64,000 nucleotides of DNA from Syntrophobacteraceae bacterium (GCA_025453975.1 JALOPI010000005.1:1-64000), one strand, 5' to 3'. Counted from the stretch's first letter, positions 42,857-52,310 are shown. Translations and numbers: made by a program. Notes: generated from the sequence alone by a model not told the origin.

Positions 42857-44158
42857 ATGATGTTCAATGTCGAATTCGAGACACTGCCCCGGGAGGCGCT
42901 GGAGGCCATCCAGCTTCGGCGCCTGCAGTCTGTGATCGAGCGGGTTTACGCAACGGTGCCGTTCTACCGGAAGAAGTTTGACGAAGCCGGAGTGGTACCA
43001 TCGGACATCCGGGATCTGGCCGACCTGGCCCGCGTTCCATTCACCACCAAGCAGGACCTCCGAGACAACTATCCTTTCGGCATGTTCGCCGTCCCCATGG
43101 ACAACGTGGTCCGGATCCACGCCTCGTCGGGCACCACGGGCAAGCCCACCGTCGTGGGCTACACCTCCCGCGACATCATCACATGGTCAGAGCTCATGGC
43201 GCGGGCCCTGGCCGCGGGGGGAGCCACCCGCGGCGATATCATCCACAATGCGTATGGCTACGGGCTTTTCACTGGCGGCCTGGGCGTTCATTATGGGGCC
43301 GAGCGGCTGGGTGCCTCGGTCATTCCCATCTCGGGCGGCAACACCAAGCGGCAGATCATGATCATGGCGGATTTTGGACCGACCCTCATCACCTGCACGC
43401 CTTCCTACGCTCTGCATCTGGCCGAGGTGGCGGCCGAAATGGGCGTGGATTTCCAGTCCTTGAAGTTCAAGGCGGGGATATTCGGCGCCGAGCCCTGGTC
43501 CGAGCAGATGCGCCAGGAGATCGAGGACAAGCTGCACCTGGACGCCATCGACATCTACGGCCTGAGCGAGGTCATGGGGCCGGGAGTCTCCGTCGAGTGC
43601 ATCGAGGCCAAGAAGGGACTCCACGTGTTCGAGGATCACTTCATTCCCGAGATCATCAACCCCGAAACGGGGGAGGCGCTCCCGCCGGGATCCACGGGGG
43701 AGCTCGTGTTCACCTCCCTCACCAAGGAGGCCTTCCCCGTCGTCCGCTACCGCACGCGGGACATCACGTCCCTCAACCCCGAGCCCTGCATCTGCGGCAG
43801 GACCCACATCCGCATGAACCGTGTCAGCGGGCGCACCGACGACATGCTGATCATCCGCGGGGTCAACGTGTTTCCGTCGCAGATCGAAAGCGTCCTCATG
43901 GAGATCGACGAGGTGGAGCCCCATTACCAGCTCATCGTCGACCGGGAGGGCAACCTGGATATGCTCACCGTTCTGGTGGAGGTCGGCGAGCATGCGTTCT
44001 CGGATGAGGTGCGGGTGCTCCAGGGTCTCGAGAAGAAGATCTCCAAGAACATCAAGGAATACCTGGGCGTCTCCGTCAAGACCAGGCTGGTGGAGCCCAA
44101 AACCATCGCCCGGAGCGAGGGCAAGGCTCAGCGGGTGATCGACAACCGCAGGATTTAG
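42857..44158 (+). CDS. paaK: Phenylacetate-CoA ligase
   Basis: Forms aryl-acetyl-CoA (phenylacetate and relatives) from acid, CoA and ATP; 433 residues. The P-loop is SSGTTGKPT (90-98). Further blocks are [30 protein letters not shown] and [17 protein letters not shown], all typical of PaaK. Two ATG codons lie adjacent (42857, 42860), after GGAGGG. Directly downstream are an ACT protein and a liv-type transporter in the same direction. In anaerobes such clusters often accompany 2-oxoacid:ferredoxin oxidoreductases, so the ligase may run in the ATP-forming direction with aryl-acetyl-CoA from amino acid breakdown. That direction is inference. Confidence 0.9.
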   Translation: MMFNVEFETLPREALEAIQLRRLQSVIERVYATVPFYRKKFDEAGVVPSDIRDLADLARVPFTTKQDLRDNYPFGMFAVPMDNVVRIHASSGTTGKPTVVGYTSRDIITWSELMARALAAGGATRGDIIHNAYGYGLFTGGLGVHYGAERLGASVIPISGGNTKRQIMIMADFGPTLITCTPSYALHLAEVAAEMGVDFQSLKFKAGIFGAEPWSEQMRQEIEDKLHLDAIDIYGLSEVMGPGVSVECIEAKKGLHVFEDHFIPEIINPETGEALPPGSTGELVFTSLTKEAFPVVRYRTRDITSLNPEPCICGRTHIRMNRVSGRTDDMLIIRGVNVFPSQIESVLMEIDEVEPHYQLIVDREGNLDMLTVLVEVGEHAFSDEVRVLQGLEKKISKNIKEYLGVSVKTRLVEPKTIARSEGKAQRVIDNRRI

Positions 44159-44187
44159 GTCGCGGAAGCACAGGACAGGAGGAGAGC

Positions 44188-44619
44188 ATGCGGGTCGAGC
44201 AGATTTCGGTTTTTCTGGAGAACAAGGCGGGACGGCTGGCTGAAGTGGCCAGGATCCTCTCCGACGCGGGAATCAACATCCGGGCGCTTTCACTGGCGGA
44301 CACCTCGGATTTCGGCATCCTGCGCCTCATCGTCAACGACAACGTCAAGGCCAAGGAGGCGCTCAAGCAGCAGGGATTCACCGTGGGGAGGACCGACGTG
44401 GTCGCGGTCGAGGTGGAGGACCGGCCGGGCGGGCTTCACAAGATCCTGGACATCCTTCACCAGTCCAACGTCAATGTCGAGTACATGTACGCCTTCGTGC
44501 AGCAGAGCGGCAGCAATGCGGTCATCATCTTCCGGTTCGATCACCTGGATGAAGCCGTGAGGGTTTTGAAGGCCAACGGAGTGACGGTCATCGAGGGGGA
44601 CAGGCTGTACGCCATGTGA
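44188..44619 (+). CDS. Tandem ACT-domain amino acid-binding protein
   Basis: A 143-residue protein made of two ACT units. The first has [24 protein letters not shown] (residues 8-32) and the second [24 protein letters not shown] (about 73-96). Stand-alone double-ACT proteins of this type are regularly found beside phenylacetate-CoA ligase and branched-chain transporter genes and probably sense amino acids. AGGAGGAG lies before the ATG. It lies 29 nt after paaK and 28 nt before the binding protein gene, so it is within the operon. Confidence 0.85.
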   Translation: MRVEQISVFLENKAGRLAEVARILSDAGINIRALSLADTSDFGILRLIVNDNVKAKEALKQQGFTVGRTDVVAVEVEDRPGGLHKILDILHQSNVNVEYMYAFVQQSGSNAVIIFRFDHLDEAVRVLKANGVTVIEGDRLYAM

Positions 44620-44647
44620 TTTTCATTCACCAGGAAGGGGGAGCACC

Positions 44648-45805
44648 ATGAAGCGTGGGACAAAGGTTCTGGTCGGGGTAATGGCTCAGCTGGCAGCCAT
44701 CATGAGCTTCTCGTTGCACAGCGGACTCGCCGCCGAGGCCTATAAAATCGGAGGCCTTTTCTCGGTGACCGGCCCCAACTCGTTTCTGGGCGATCCCGAA
44801 AAAAAGAGCCTCGAGATGGCAGTGGAAGAGATCAATGCTCGAGGTGGGATCGACGGCCGGAAGCTGGAACTGGTGATCCGCGACACCGAGGGTGTGCCGG
44901 ACAAGGCGGTTCTGGCCGCCAACGAGCTCATCAGCAGCGAGAATGTCATTGCCATCATCGGGCCCAGCCTCACCCCGACCACGCTGCCCCTCGTTCCCCT
45001 GGCCGAGAGCAACAAGGTTCCCCTGATCAGCTGCGCGGCGGGAATCGAGATCACGGAGCCCGTGAAGCCCTGGGTGTTCAAGACCGCTCAGAGCGACGTT
45101 CTGGCCGTGGCGGCCATCTACGACCACATGAAAAAGCAGGGTATCAGGAAGGTGGGCATCCTCACCGTCGAGAACAGCTTCGGCGAGAGCGGCAAGAAGC
45201 AGCTCCTGGCCCAGGCGGCGCAGGCGGGTATCGAGATCGTTCAGGCCGAGTCCTTCGGTGGGAAGGACACCGACATGACGGCTCAGCTCACCAAGATCCG
45301 TTCGGCCCAGCCCGACGCCATCATCTGCTGGGGGACGAACCCCGGGCCGGCGGTGGTCTCCCGCAACGTTCAGCAGCTGGGCATCAAGACCCCGCTCTAC
45401 CAGAGCCATGGGGTGGCCTCTCCCAAGTTCATCGAGCTGGCCCAGGATGCCGCCGAAGGCATATTCCTGCCCACGGGCAAGATCCTCGTGGTTGATCAGC
45501 TCCCCGACACGGATCCACAGAAGCCTGTCATCAAGAGCTACATCGAGCAGTTCGACCAGCGGTTCAAGACCCCGGTGTCGGGATTCGGCGGCTACGCGTA
45601 CGACGCCATGCAGCTGCTGGCCAAGGCCATGCAGGGATCGGGGGGCGACCGCGAGAAGATCCGGGCGGCTTTGGAAAAGATCACCGGTCACGTGGGGATC
45701 AGCGGGACGTTCAATTTTTCCCCCGCGGACCACAATGGACTGGGTAAAGACGCTTTCGTGATGGTTCAGATCAAGGACGGCAAGTGGAAGCTGCTGTCGC
45801 CTTGA
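44648..45805 (+). CDS. livK: Liv-type ABC transporter substrate-binding protein, second system
   Basis: Periplasmic type I binding protein, 385 residues, with a signal peptide ending near LAA-EAYK. The mature part opens YKIGGLFSVTGPNSFLGDPEKK, then EEINARGGIDGRKLEL and TVENSFGESGKKQLL. It is only distantly similar to the 12.3 kb protein, with different residues in the likely ligand site (SLTPTTLPLVPLAESNK). Its operon context with phenylacetate-CoA ligase suggests aromatic or branched-chain ligands. GGAAGGGGGAGC precedes the ATG. The 140-nt gap to the next gene is GC-rich, with no evident terminator. Confidence 0.85.
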   Translation: MKRGTKVLVGVMAQLAAIMSFSLHSGLAAEAYKIGGLFSVTGPNSFLGDPEKKSLEMAVEEINARGGIDGRKLELVIRDTEGVPDKAVLAANELISSENVIAIIGPSLTPTTLPLVPLAESNKVPLISCAAGIEITEPVKPWVFKTAQSDVLAVAAIYDHMKKQGIRKVGILTVENSFGESGKKQLLAQAAQAGIEIVQAESFGGKDTDMTAQLTKIRSAQPDAIICWGTNPGPAVVSRNVQQLGIKTPLYQSHGVASPKFIELAQDAAEGIFLPTGKILVVDQLPDTDPQKPVIKSYIEQFDQRFKTPVSGFGGYAYDAMQLLAKAMQGSGGDREKIRAALEKITGHVGISGTFNFSPADHNGLGKDAFVMVQIKDGKWKLLSP

Positions 45806-45948
45806 CGTAACGGTGCGAGTGCCCCCCCCGCCAGCCGGGGTGGGCATGGCGCGCCGCTTCGCCGGCATGGGGGCCTGGCCGCAGCCGTGCGAAGCCGTCG
45901 GACATTCTCCATGATTTCACATCCATCCTTACCATCAAGACTTTGACC

Positions 45949-46824
45949 ATGCAGGAGCTTCTTCAGTATCTCTTTTCGGGATTGACCAGCGGGGCGGTTT
46001 ACGCCGTCATCGCCCTGGGGTTCACCATGCTTTACAACGCGACGGGCCTCATCAACTTCGCCCAGGGCGAGTTCGTGATGCTGGGGGCATTGAGCCTCAT
46101 ATCCCTGTGGAAGGGCTTTGAGCTGCCCCTGGCCGTGGCCTTTGTTGGAGCCGTGGCGGCGGTGGCGGTGGTGGGGATTCTCCTGGAGCGTCTGGCCATC
46201 GGAACCGTGCGCAAGCCCCACCCCATCGTGCTGGTCATCATCACGGTGGGAGCCTCCATCCTCTTTCGAGGGGTTGGAATGATGATCTGGGGCAAGGATG
46301 CCCACAGTGTGCGGGCATTCTCGAAGCATCCCCCCATCGAGGTGGCGGGGGCGTCCCTGCTTCCCCAGAGCCTCTGGATCCTGGCCATTGTGCTCCTCGT
46401 CGTGGTCTGGCTTCAGTTCTTCCGTCGCAGGACACTGACGGGCAAGGCCATGGAGGCCTGCGCCATCAACAAGAAGGCGGCGGCCCTGCTGGGGATCGGC
46501 ACGGAGCGCATGACGATGCTGGCCTTTGCCGTCAGCGCCGCCATGGGAGCCGTGGGGGGCATTTTGATCGCCCCCGTCACCATGAGCAGCTACGACATGG
46601 GGACGATGCTCGGGCTAAAGGGCTTTTGCGCCGCCATGCTGGGGGGCCTTGGCACATCCTGGGGCGCTGTCCTGGGAGGCCTTCTGTTGGGGATTTTGGA
46701 GGCCCTGGGGGTGGGATTCATCTCGTCGAGCATCAAGGATGCCATCGCCTTCCTGCTCCTCCTGGTGATCCTGTACCTGCGCCCCAGCGGGATCCTCGGG
46801 AAAAAGGCCGTTCACCGTTTCTAA
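45949..46824 (+). CDS. livH: Liv-type ABC transporter permease LivH, second system
   Basis: A 291-residue permease. YLFSGLTSGAVYAVIALGFTM and NFAQGEFVMLGAL are the LivH signature. The coupling loop is EACAINKKAAALLGIG and the C-terminal block GGLGTSWGAVLGGLLLGI. ATG 45949 has no good ribosome site; a TTG two codons earlier is also possible. Co-directional with the neighbours, 42 nt before LivM. Confidence 0.9.
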   Translation: MQELLQYLFSGLTSGAVYAVIALGFTMLYNATGLINFAQGEFVMLGALSLISLWKGFELPLAVAFVGAVAAVAVVGILLERLAIGTVRKPHPIVLVIITVGASILFRGVGMMIWGKDAHSVRAFSKHPPIEVAGASLLPQSLWILAIVLLVVVWLQFFRRRTLTGKAMEACAINKKAAALLGIGTERMTMLAFAVSAAMGAVGGILIAPVTMSSYDMGTMLGLKGFCAAMLGGLGTSWGAVLGGLLLGILEALGVGFISSSIKDAIAFLLLLVILYLRPSGILGKKAVHRF

Positions 46825-46866
46825 ACCGTGGATCATTCATGAGCATGGACAGGCGCGAGCGGTGAA

Positions 46867-47790
46867 ATGAAAAACCTTTGGCTGGCTGGAGCTGTTGCGG
46901 TCGCGGGGCTGCTGGTGGTCAATTCCTATCACCTTCAAGTGCTGACCTTCATCGGCATCTACACTCTCCTGACCCTGGGATTGAACATGCTCATGGGGTA
47001 TGCGGGCCAGATCTCCCTGGGACATGCCGCCTTCTATGGGCTGGGGGCTTACACCACGGGAATCCTGACGGCTCACTTCGGCTGGACGCCCTGGATGACC
47101 CTGCCGGCCTCCATTCTGCTCACGGCCGCGGTGGCTTATGTCGTGGCCCTGCCGATTCTGAAGCTCCAGGGGTATTACCTGGGCATGGGGACGCTGGGCT
47201 TCGGGATCATCGTCTTCATCCTGTTCAGGGAATGGAGCCGATTCACGGGCGGGGATTCCGGGCTGGTCGGCATTCCCCCCCTCACCCTGGGCTCGTTGAG
47301 CCTGGGCTCCCGCCGGACTTACTTCTTTCTGGTCTGGGGAGCCGTCCTCATCGGTTTCGAGGTGTGCCGCCGACTCGTGGATTCGAGGGTGGGCAGGGCA
47401 TTGAGGGCTATACACGACAGCGAGCATGCGGCAGCGGCCATGGGCATCGACACCAGCCATCTCAAGGTGCGCGTGTTCGTCCTCAGTGCCATCTTCGCCG
47501 GGATCGCCGGCTACCTGTACGCTCACATGGTTCAGTTCATCAGCCCCAGCTCCTTCGATTTCATGACCTCCGTCCGCATGGTGACGATGGTGGTCATCGG
47601 AGGAATGGCCAGCATATGGGGATCGCTGCTGGGAGCCTCCGTCATCACCCTTCTCCCCCAATGGCTTCATGTATTCATGGATTACGAGATGCTCGTCTAC
47701 GGGCTGATCCTCATGGTGATCATGATCTTCCTGCCCCAGGGGCTCGTGCGGGGAATCATCGATCTTGTCGAAAGGTCGAGGGCCAGGTGA
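46867..47790 (+). CDS. livM: Liv-type ABC transporter permease LivM, second system
   Basis: A 307-residue permease. LGLNMLMGYAGQISLGHAAFYG is the LivM hallmark, ALRAIHDSEHAAAAMGID the coupling loop, and GGMASIWGSLLGASVITL the conserved C-terminal segment. The stop lies just before the GTG start of the next ATPase gene, and the end of this gene carries its ribosome site. Confidence 0.9.
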   Translation: MKNLWLAGAVAVAGLLVVNSYHLQVLTFIGIYTLLTLGLNMLMGYAGQISLGHAAFYGLGAYTTGILTAHFGWTPWMTLPASILLTAAVAYVVALPILKLQGYYLGMGTLGFGIIVFILFREWSRFTGGDSGLVGIPPLTLGSLSLGSRRTYFFLVWGAVLIGFEVCRRLVDSRVGRALRAIHDSEHAAAAMGIDTSHLKVRVFVLSAIFAGIAGYLYAHMVQFISPSSFDFMTSVRMVTMVVIGGMASIWGSLLGASVITLLPQWLHVFMDYEMLVYGLILMVIMIFLPQGLVRGIIDLVERSRAR

Positions 47791-47794
47791 CCCC

Positions 47795-48559
47795 GTGGTG
47801 AAATCCATCGTCGAGCTTCAGTCCATCTCCAGATCCTTCGGGGGCATCCAGGCGCTCTACGATATCTCTTTTCAGGTGACACAAGGCACCATCCAGGCCG
47901 TCATCGGTCCCAATGGAGCGGGTAAGACCACCCTCTTCAACATCGTCACCGGCCTTTACGCCCCCGACGAGGGGCAGGTGCTTTTCGAGGGCCGGCCCAT
48001 CCAGGGCAGACCGATCCATCACATCGTTCGGATGGGAATCGCCCGCACTTTCCAGAACGTGGAGCTGTTCGGGAGCATGACCGTCCTGGAGAATGTCCTG
48101 GTGGGGCGGCACTCGCGAATGCGGTCGGGCTTCTGGGGGGCCATCGGGCGGTGGAAAGGGGTGCGGCGCGAGGAAGCCGACGCCGTGGAGCGTGCCATGG
48201 AGCTGCTCCGATTCACCGGGCTCGAGGAGCAGGCCGGGCAGAAGAGCTCGGATCTGCCCTTTGGCTGGCAGCGATTTCTGGAGATCGCACGGGCCCTCGC
48301 TTCGGACCCCCGGCTGCTGCTGCTGGACGAGCCGGCTTCGGGTCTCAACGCCGTGGAAACGAGCCAGCTGGGAGAGCTGCTCCTCAAGATCCGCGACCAG
48401 GGTGTGACCCTGCTCCTGGTGGAGCACGACATGAGCCTGACCATGGGGATTTCGGACCACATCCAGGTTCTGCATCAGGGGAGAAGACTGGCCGAGGGTA
48501 CTCCTCGCGAGATCCAGTCCAACGATGCGGTGGTCTGCGCTTATCTGGGAAAAGACTGA
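47795..48559 (+). CDS. livG: Liv-type ABC transporter ATPase LivG, second system
   Basis: A 254-residue ATPase. Walker A GPNGAGKTT, Q-loop region ARTFQNVELFGSMTV, signature-like DLPFGWQRFLEIAR, Walker B LLLLDEPASGLNAVE, H-loop LLVEHDMSLTM. The signature SSDLPFGW replaces the usual LSGGQ, common in LivG subfamilies. The start is GTG (47795 or 47798); the ribosome site AGGTGA lies at the end of livM. Confidence 0.88.
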   Translation: MVKSIVELQSISRSFGGIQALYDISFQVTQGTIQAVIGPNGAGKTTLFNIVTGLYAPDEGQVLFEGRPIQGRPIHHIVRMGIARTFQNVELFGSMTVLENVLVGRHSRMRSGFWGAIGRWKGVRREEADAVERAMELLRFTGLEEQAGQKSSDLPFGWQRFLEIARALASDPRLLLLDEPASGLNAVETSQLGELLLKIRDQGVTLLLVEHDMSLTMGISDHIQVLHQGRRLAEGTPREIQSNDAVVCAYLGKD

Positions 48560-48622
48560 TCGGGGGCTCACGGCCGATGTGCTCCCTGGGGGGCTGTTCT
48601 CCGCCGCCTTAGGAGGTCGAGC

Positions 48623-49366
48623 ATGCTGCGGATGCGCAACGTCAAATGCTATTATGGAAAGATCCGGGCCATCAATGGCGTGAGTCTCTCGGTGCAGGCC
48701 GGAGAGATCATTGCCCTCATTGGCGCCAATGGGGCCGGCAAGAGCACCCTGCTCCAGACCCTGTGCGGCCTCACCGCCCGCTGGGAGGGAGAGATCCATC
48801 TCGAGAAGCAGTCCCTGAGGGGGCTCAAGCCACAGGCCATCGTTCAGCGGGGCATGTGCCTCGTGCCCGAGGGGCGTCTTCTTTTCCCGCCCATGTCCGT
48901 GCTGGAGAACCTGAAGCTCGGAGCCTACCTTCGCTACAGGCGGCGTGAGCACGATGCGGTGGGGGAGGATCTGGAGTCCGTTCTGGAGCTGTTTCCGATC
49001 CTTCGGGAGCGTGCCAGGCAGCCGGCGGGGACCCTTTCGGGCGGCGAGCAGCAGATGATCGCCATCGCACGGGCCCTCATGGCGCGCCCGCGGCTTTTGC
49101 TCCTGGACGAGCCGACCATGGGCCTGGCGCCTTTTCTGGTGCGCATGATCCTGGATACCCTGGTCCAGCTCAAGGAGCGCGGGATCACGGTGCTCCTGGT
49201 CGAGCAGAACGCGAGGGCGGCTCTCCAGATCGCCGACCGGGGCTATGTGCTCGAGAATGGTCGTATCGTCCTGGAGGGGGCCGCCGAGGACCTTCTGGCC
49301 GACCAGGATGTCAAGCGTGCCTACCTGGGTCGTGACTATCGGGAGTTTTGCGAAGGGAGAAGTTAG
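48623..49366 (+). CDS. livF: Liv-type ABC transporter ATPase LivF, second system
   Basis: A 247-residue ATPase. Walker A GANGAGKST, signature LSGGEQQM, Walker B LLLLDEPTMGLAP, and Gln-Asn in the H-loop (LLVEQNARAAL). A very good ribosome site AGGAGGT lies 6 nt before the ATG. The stop is 3 nt before the second ligase gene, so that gene belongs to the same operon. Confidence 0.9.
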   Translation: MLRMRNVKCYYGKIRAINGVSLSVQAGEIIALIGANGAGKSTLLQTLCGLTARWEGEIHLEKQSLRGLKPQAIVQRGMCLVPEGRLLFPPMSVLENLKLGAYLRYRRREHDAVGEDLESVLELFPILRERARQPAGTLSGGEQQMIAIARALMARPRLLLLDEPTMGLAPFLVRMILDTLVQLKERGITVLLVEQNARAALQIADRGYVLENGRIVLEGAAEDLLADQDVKRAYLGRDYREFCEGRS

Positions 49367-49369
49367 ACG

Positions 49370-50644
49370 ATGCCCATAAGGAATCCTGCCGTCGAGTGCC
49401 TCGATTTCGAAGGAAGGGGACAGCAGCAGCTGGAGCGGCTTCAGAGCACCCTGAACCGGGCCTACAAGAATGTCCCCTTTTATCGTAATCAGCTGACCGA
49501 GCACCGCATCGACCCTCTCCAGATCGAGAACCTGTCGGACCTGGCCAGTGTGCCTTTCACCGACCGAAGCCACTTCAGCGAGCATTACCCCTACGGCCTC
49601 TTTGCCGTTCCACTCCGTGATGTGGTGCGCATCCACACGGCCCAGGGGACATCGCTCAACCCCGTGGTCAGCGGCTACACCAAGCAGGACCTCGTCGTGT
49701 GGCGCGAGCTGGTGGCCAGGGCGCTGGCCGCGGCTGGCGTCTCGGGCTCGGACATCCTCCAGATTCACCTGGAGGTCGGGCTGACCAACTGGGGACGCGA
49801 GTACAAGGACGGGGCGGAAGCCATCGAAGCGAGCGTGATTCCCCTGACGAATCTGCCTCCCGAAAAACAGCTCATGATCCTCAAGGATTACAGGACCTCG
49901 GTTCTGGTCACCACGGCCTCGGCAGCGGCTGAGCTGATGGATCTGCTGTTTCGGTCCAACCTGAACCCCAACGAGCTGGCCCTGAAGACGCTGGTTCTAG
50001 TGGGCGAGGCTCCCGACCCCGGCGGGTTGGCCGCCCAGCTTGAGGAGAGGCTGCACGTCCGTGCCTGGACTCACTATGGCCTCAGCGAAGTTCCCGGGCC
50101 GGCTCTGGCCTTTGAGTGTGACGAAAGGTCCGGGCTGCACCTGAGCGAGGATCACTTTCTGGCGGAGGTCATCGACCCGGCCGGGGATGTCGCCGTGGAG
50201 CCGGGGATGCCCGGCGAGCTGGTGCTCACCACCCTCACAACGCGGGCCTTTCCCCTCATCCGTTATCGGACCGGGGACAAGGTCCGCTGGCTCGAGGGGC
50301 CCTGCCCGTGCGGCCGCACCCTGAGACGCATGGAATGGCTGCGGGAGCGTTCGGATGAAGCCATGGTCATTCGCGGCGTCAAGGTATACCCTCGGCAGTT
50401 GAAGGCTTTGCTCCAGCGCATCCTGGGTCATGAGCCCCAGGGGACCCGGTTTCAGATTCAGCGGACGGGCCGACGGGATCACCTGGTGGTGTGGCTCGGC
50501 GTGGATGAGCTCATTTTTTCCGACGAGATCAAGGAGATGGAGCAAACCTCCCTTCGCCTGGGCTCGGAGATGGCCATGGAGCTGGGAATTCCCGTGCGTA
50601 TTCAGTTCAAGGAGCCCGGGTCGTTCGAGGCCGACGGGTCATGA
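49370..50644 (+). CDS. PaaK-family protein with altered nucleotide loop
   Basis: A 424-residue paralogue of the phenylacetate-CoA ligase 6 kb upstream. It keeps THYGLSEVPGPALAFEC, RYRTGDKVRW and DEAMVIRGVKVYPRQLK, but the P-loop that reads SSGTTGKPT in the true ligase is AQGTSLNPV here (residues 91-99). The Gly-Lys pair that holds ATP phosphates is therefore missing. The rest aligns over the whole length, with no frame break. It may be an inactive partner, a regulator of the ligase, or an enzyme with changed chemistry. It starts 3 nt after livF, so it is the last gene of the transporter operon. Confidence 0.75.
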   Translation: MPIRNPAVECLDFEGRGQQQLERLQSTLNRAYKNVPFYRNQLTEHRIDPLQIENLSDLASVPFTDRSHFSEHYPYGLFAVPLRDVVRIHTAQGTSLNPVVSGYTKQDLVVWRELVARALAAAGVSGSDILQIHLEVGLTNWGREYKDGAEAIEASVIPLTNLPPEKQLMILKDYRTSVLVTTASAAAELMDLLFRSNLNPNELALKTLVLVGEAPDPGGLAAQLEERLHVRAWTHYGLSEVPGPALAFECDERSGLHLSEDHFLAEVIDPAGDVAVEPGMPGELVLTTLTTRAFPLIRYRTGDKVRWLEGPCPCGRTLRRMEWLRERSDEAMVIRGVKVYPRQLKALLQRILGHEPQGTRFQIQRTGRRDHLVVWLGVDELIFSDEIKEMEQTSLRLGSEMAMELGIPVRIQFKEPGSFEADGS

Positions 50645-50976
50645 CAGACCGCATGGGCGCAGCGTCCCCGGGGACATGGGAGCGATGGGACCACCGCCGT
50701 CCCTGGCTCGCCGGCTTCTTTTCGGAATCGAGGGGACGGTGATAGCCATTATTTTGACATCCTGATTCATACCCATCCTCAAAGCCCCGACGGGCCACTG
50801 GACCCTCCCGCCGGGGGTACCTGCCGAGTCAATCCAGCCATTGTCAGTGATAGGCCCATGGGTGCCTGGCTCTTCGCGGAGGAGCGGGGGTCTTTGAAGA
50901 TCTTCACGAGGAAGCGGCGCAGCTCTTTTTGTGAAAAAGAGCGTCAAAAGTCTATCGACTTGCTTGCATCCTTATG
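50645..50976. other. 332-bp spacer after the ligase-transporter operon
   Basis: The spacer becomes markedly richer in A and T toward 50920-50975 (GTGAAAAAGAGCGTCAAAAG). No perfect hairpin with a T tract was found, so the end of the long operon is not marked by an evident terminator. Confidence 0.45.
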
Positions 50977-51447
50977 CTAGCGTTCAGGTGGGGCCTTGAA
51001 TATCGATGTGATTTTTCCTGTCGTCGGATTGGACGCTGTCCAGTTCGAATCCTGAGCAGATCCCGAGCACGCGTTAACCAGTGGCACCGAATTCCGGGTA
51101 CCCGGAACGGGCAGGCGGGGTGATTTGCCGGTGTGTTGGCTTGCTTTTTGATCCTTCGGATCAACCGGGTCACGTCCCCGTCGGCGGATTTGGGTCCGCC
51201 ACTGCTTTCGCGACAGATCTCCTGGGGGTGGACGAGCAGAGCCGCGGGGATTCGGGAACGTCTCGATGATGTCCTTCGGCTTCGGCAAGCCGTAATCCGA
51301 GCATTTGAGAAAGCCCTTGATGTTTACACCTGTCCTGCCGACAGTAGTGTTTACCGAACCAAAGTCAAAATCATAAGTGAATTTGATGGGTTGAGAGAAT
51401 TCATCCACGCAAGTCATTTCCACGGGGCTGCAGATATCCATGTCCAT
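50977..51447 (-). CDS. Doubtful minus-strand gene of 156 codons
   Basis: The frame begins MDMDICSPVEMTCVDEFSQ after GGGAGAG at correct ribosome-site distance. The first 55 residues (on to FDFGSVNTTVGRTGVNIK) have protein-like composition; the later part is Pro- and Arg-rich and looks random. The stretch is less GC-rich than its surroundings. The start overlaps the first codons of the HDOD gene on the other strand, so both cannot be read as drawn without overlap. No family is recognised. It may be a decayed foreign gene. Confidence 0.25.
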   Translation of the reverse strand: MDMDICSPVEMTCVDEFSQPIKFTYDFDFGSVNTTVGRTGVNIKGFLKCSDYGLPKPKDIIETFPNPRGSARPPPGDLSRKQWRTQIRRRGRDPVDPKDQKASQHTGKSPRLPVPGTRNSVPLVNACSGSAQDSNWTASNPTTGKITSIFKAPPER

Positions 51448-52300
51448 GTGCTCTCCCAATGAGCAGGAAGTTCGACACCGGATTGCTCGAATCCGTGACC
51501 TCCCTACCCTGTCCGGGTCGCTCCAGCGATTGGTGGAGATCATCCATGACGAAGTCTCGTCGCCGGAGGAGCTCGAAAGCCTCATTCGATACGACCAGGC
51601 CCTCTCCGCGCGGATCCTGCGAGTCGCCAATTCCACCTATTACGGCATGAGGGGAAGCGTGCCGACCCTCTCCAAGGCCATGATTGTGATCGGTTACGAG
51701 CAGGTCAAGTCCCTGTGCTTGTGTGCCCTCCTGATGGATATGTATTCCAATCCCACTTCCATCGATGCGCGGGAGCGTGAAAGGCTCTGGAAGCACTCTT
51801 TCGCCACGGCGCGGGTGGCGAGCGAGATGGCTCGATCGAGGCCCTGGGTCAGTCCTGAAAAAGCCTACATTCTCGCTTTTTTTCACGATCTGGGCCGGGT
51901 GGCCATGGCCTTTTGCCTCCAGGATCATTATCAGGCCATCCGCCAGTTGTCTCGAAACGGAAGAACACCGCTTTGGTCCGCCGAGCTGCAGTACGGACTG
52001 ACGCACACGGTGGTGGGGAAGTGGCTGGCGGCTCGGTGGAGCCTGCCCGAAGTGTTTCAGCTGGTCATGGAGTTTCACCATTTCCCCGAGAAAAGCCCGG
52101 CTTTCAAAGCCGAGGTGAAGCTCGTCGCTCTCGCCAACACGCTGGTCAACAGCAGAGAAGATCCCGACCTCCTCGAGGATGAATCCACTTCCCGTTACCG
52201 CAAAGACCTGTTCATCCCGGACAATGAGTGGGATGCGGGCCGGGAGCGGCTGGGGGTGATATGGGCCGAGGTAGAGCAGCTGTGGACGTTATTGCGATAA
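51440..52300 (+). CDS. HDOD-domain protein
   Basis: A 286-residue signalling protein with an HDOD domain: IRDLPTLSGSLQRLVEIIHD, then SSPEELESLIRYDQALSARILRVANSTYYG, then FFHDLGRVAMAF. The His-Asp pair of the HD motif is retained (FFHDLGR), but in this family the metal site is usually incomplete. Such proteins act in c-di-GMP or two-component networks. The start lacks a clear ribosome site; ATG 51440 and 51446 are both possible. It lies 10 nt before a hybrid kinase gene and is probably co-transcribed with it. Confidence 0.8.
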   Translation: MSMCSPNEQEVRHRIARIRDLPTLSGSLQRLVEIIHDEVSSPEELESLIRYDQALSARILRVANSTYYGMRGSVPTLSKAMIVIGYEQVKSLCLCALLMDMYSNPTSIDARERERLWKHSFATARVASEMARSRPWVSPEKAYILAFFHDLGRVAMAFCLQDHYQAIRQLSRNGRTPLWSAELQYGLTHTVVGKWLAARWSLPEVFQLVMEFHHFPEKSPAFKAEVKLVALANTLVNSREDPDLLEDESTSRYRKDLFIPDNEWDAGRERLGVIWAEVEQLWTLLR

Positions 52301-52310
52301 GGTGACACCC

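Noticed and set aside
47756-49768. 670-codon minus-strand open frame
   Set aside because: It runs across livG, livF and the ligase start on the opposite strand, all of which have unambiguous ATPase or ligase motifs.
51043-51052. GTTCGAATCC, like a tRNA T-loop
   Set aside because: The flanks do not form a T-stem, an acceptor stem or an anticodon arm on either strand.
51148-51164. Hairpin TTGATCC/GGATCAA with a CTTCGG-type loop
   Set aside because: The stem is stable, but there is no T tract downstream on either strand, and it lies in the doubtful minus-strand frame. Not called a terminator.
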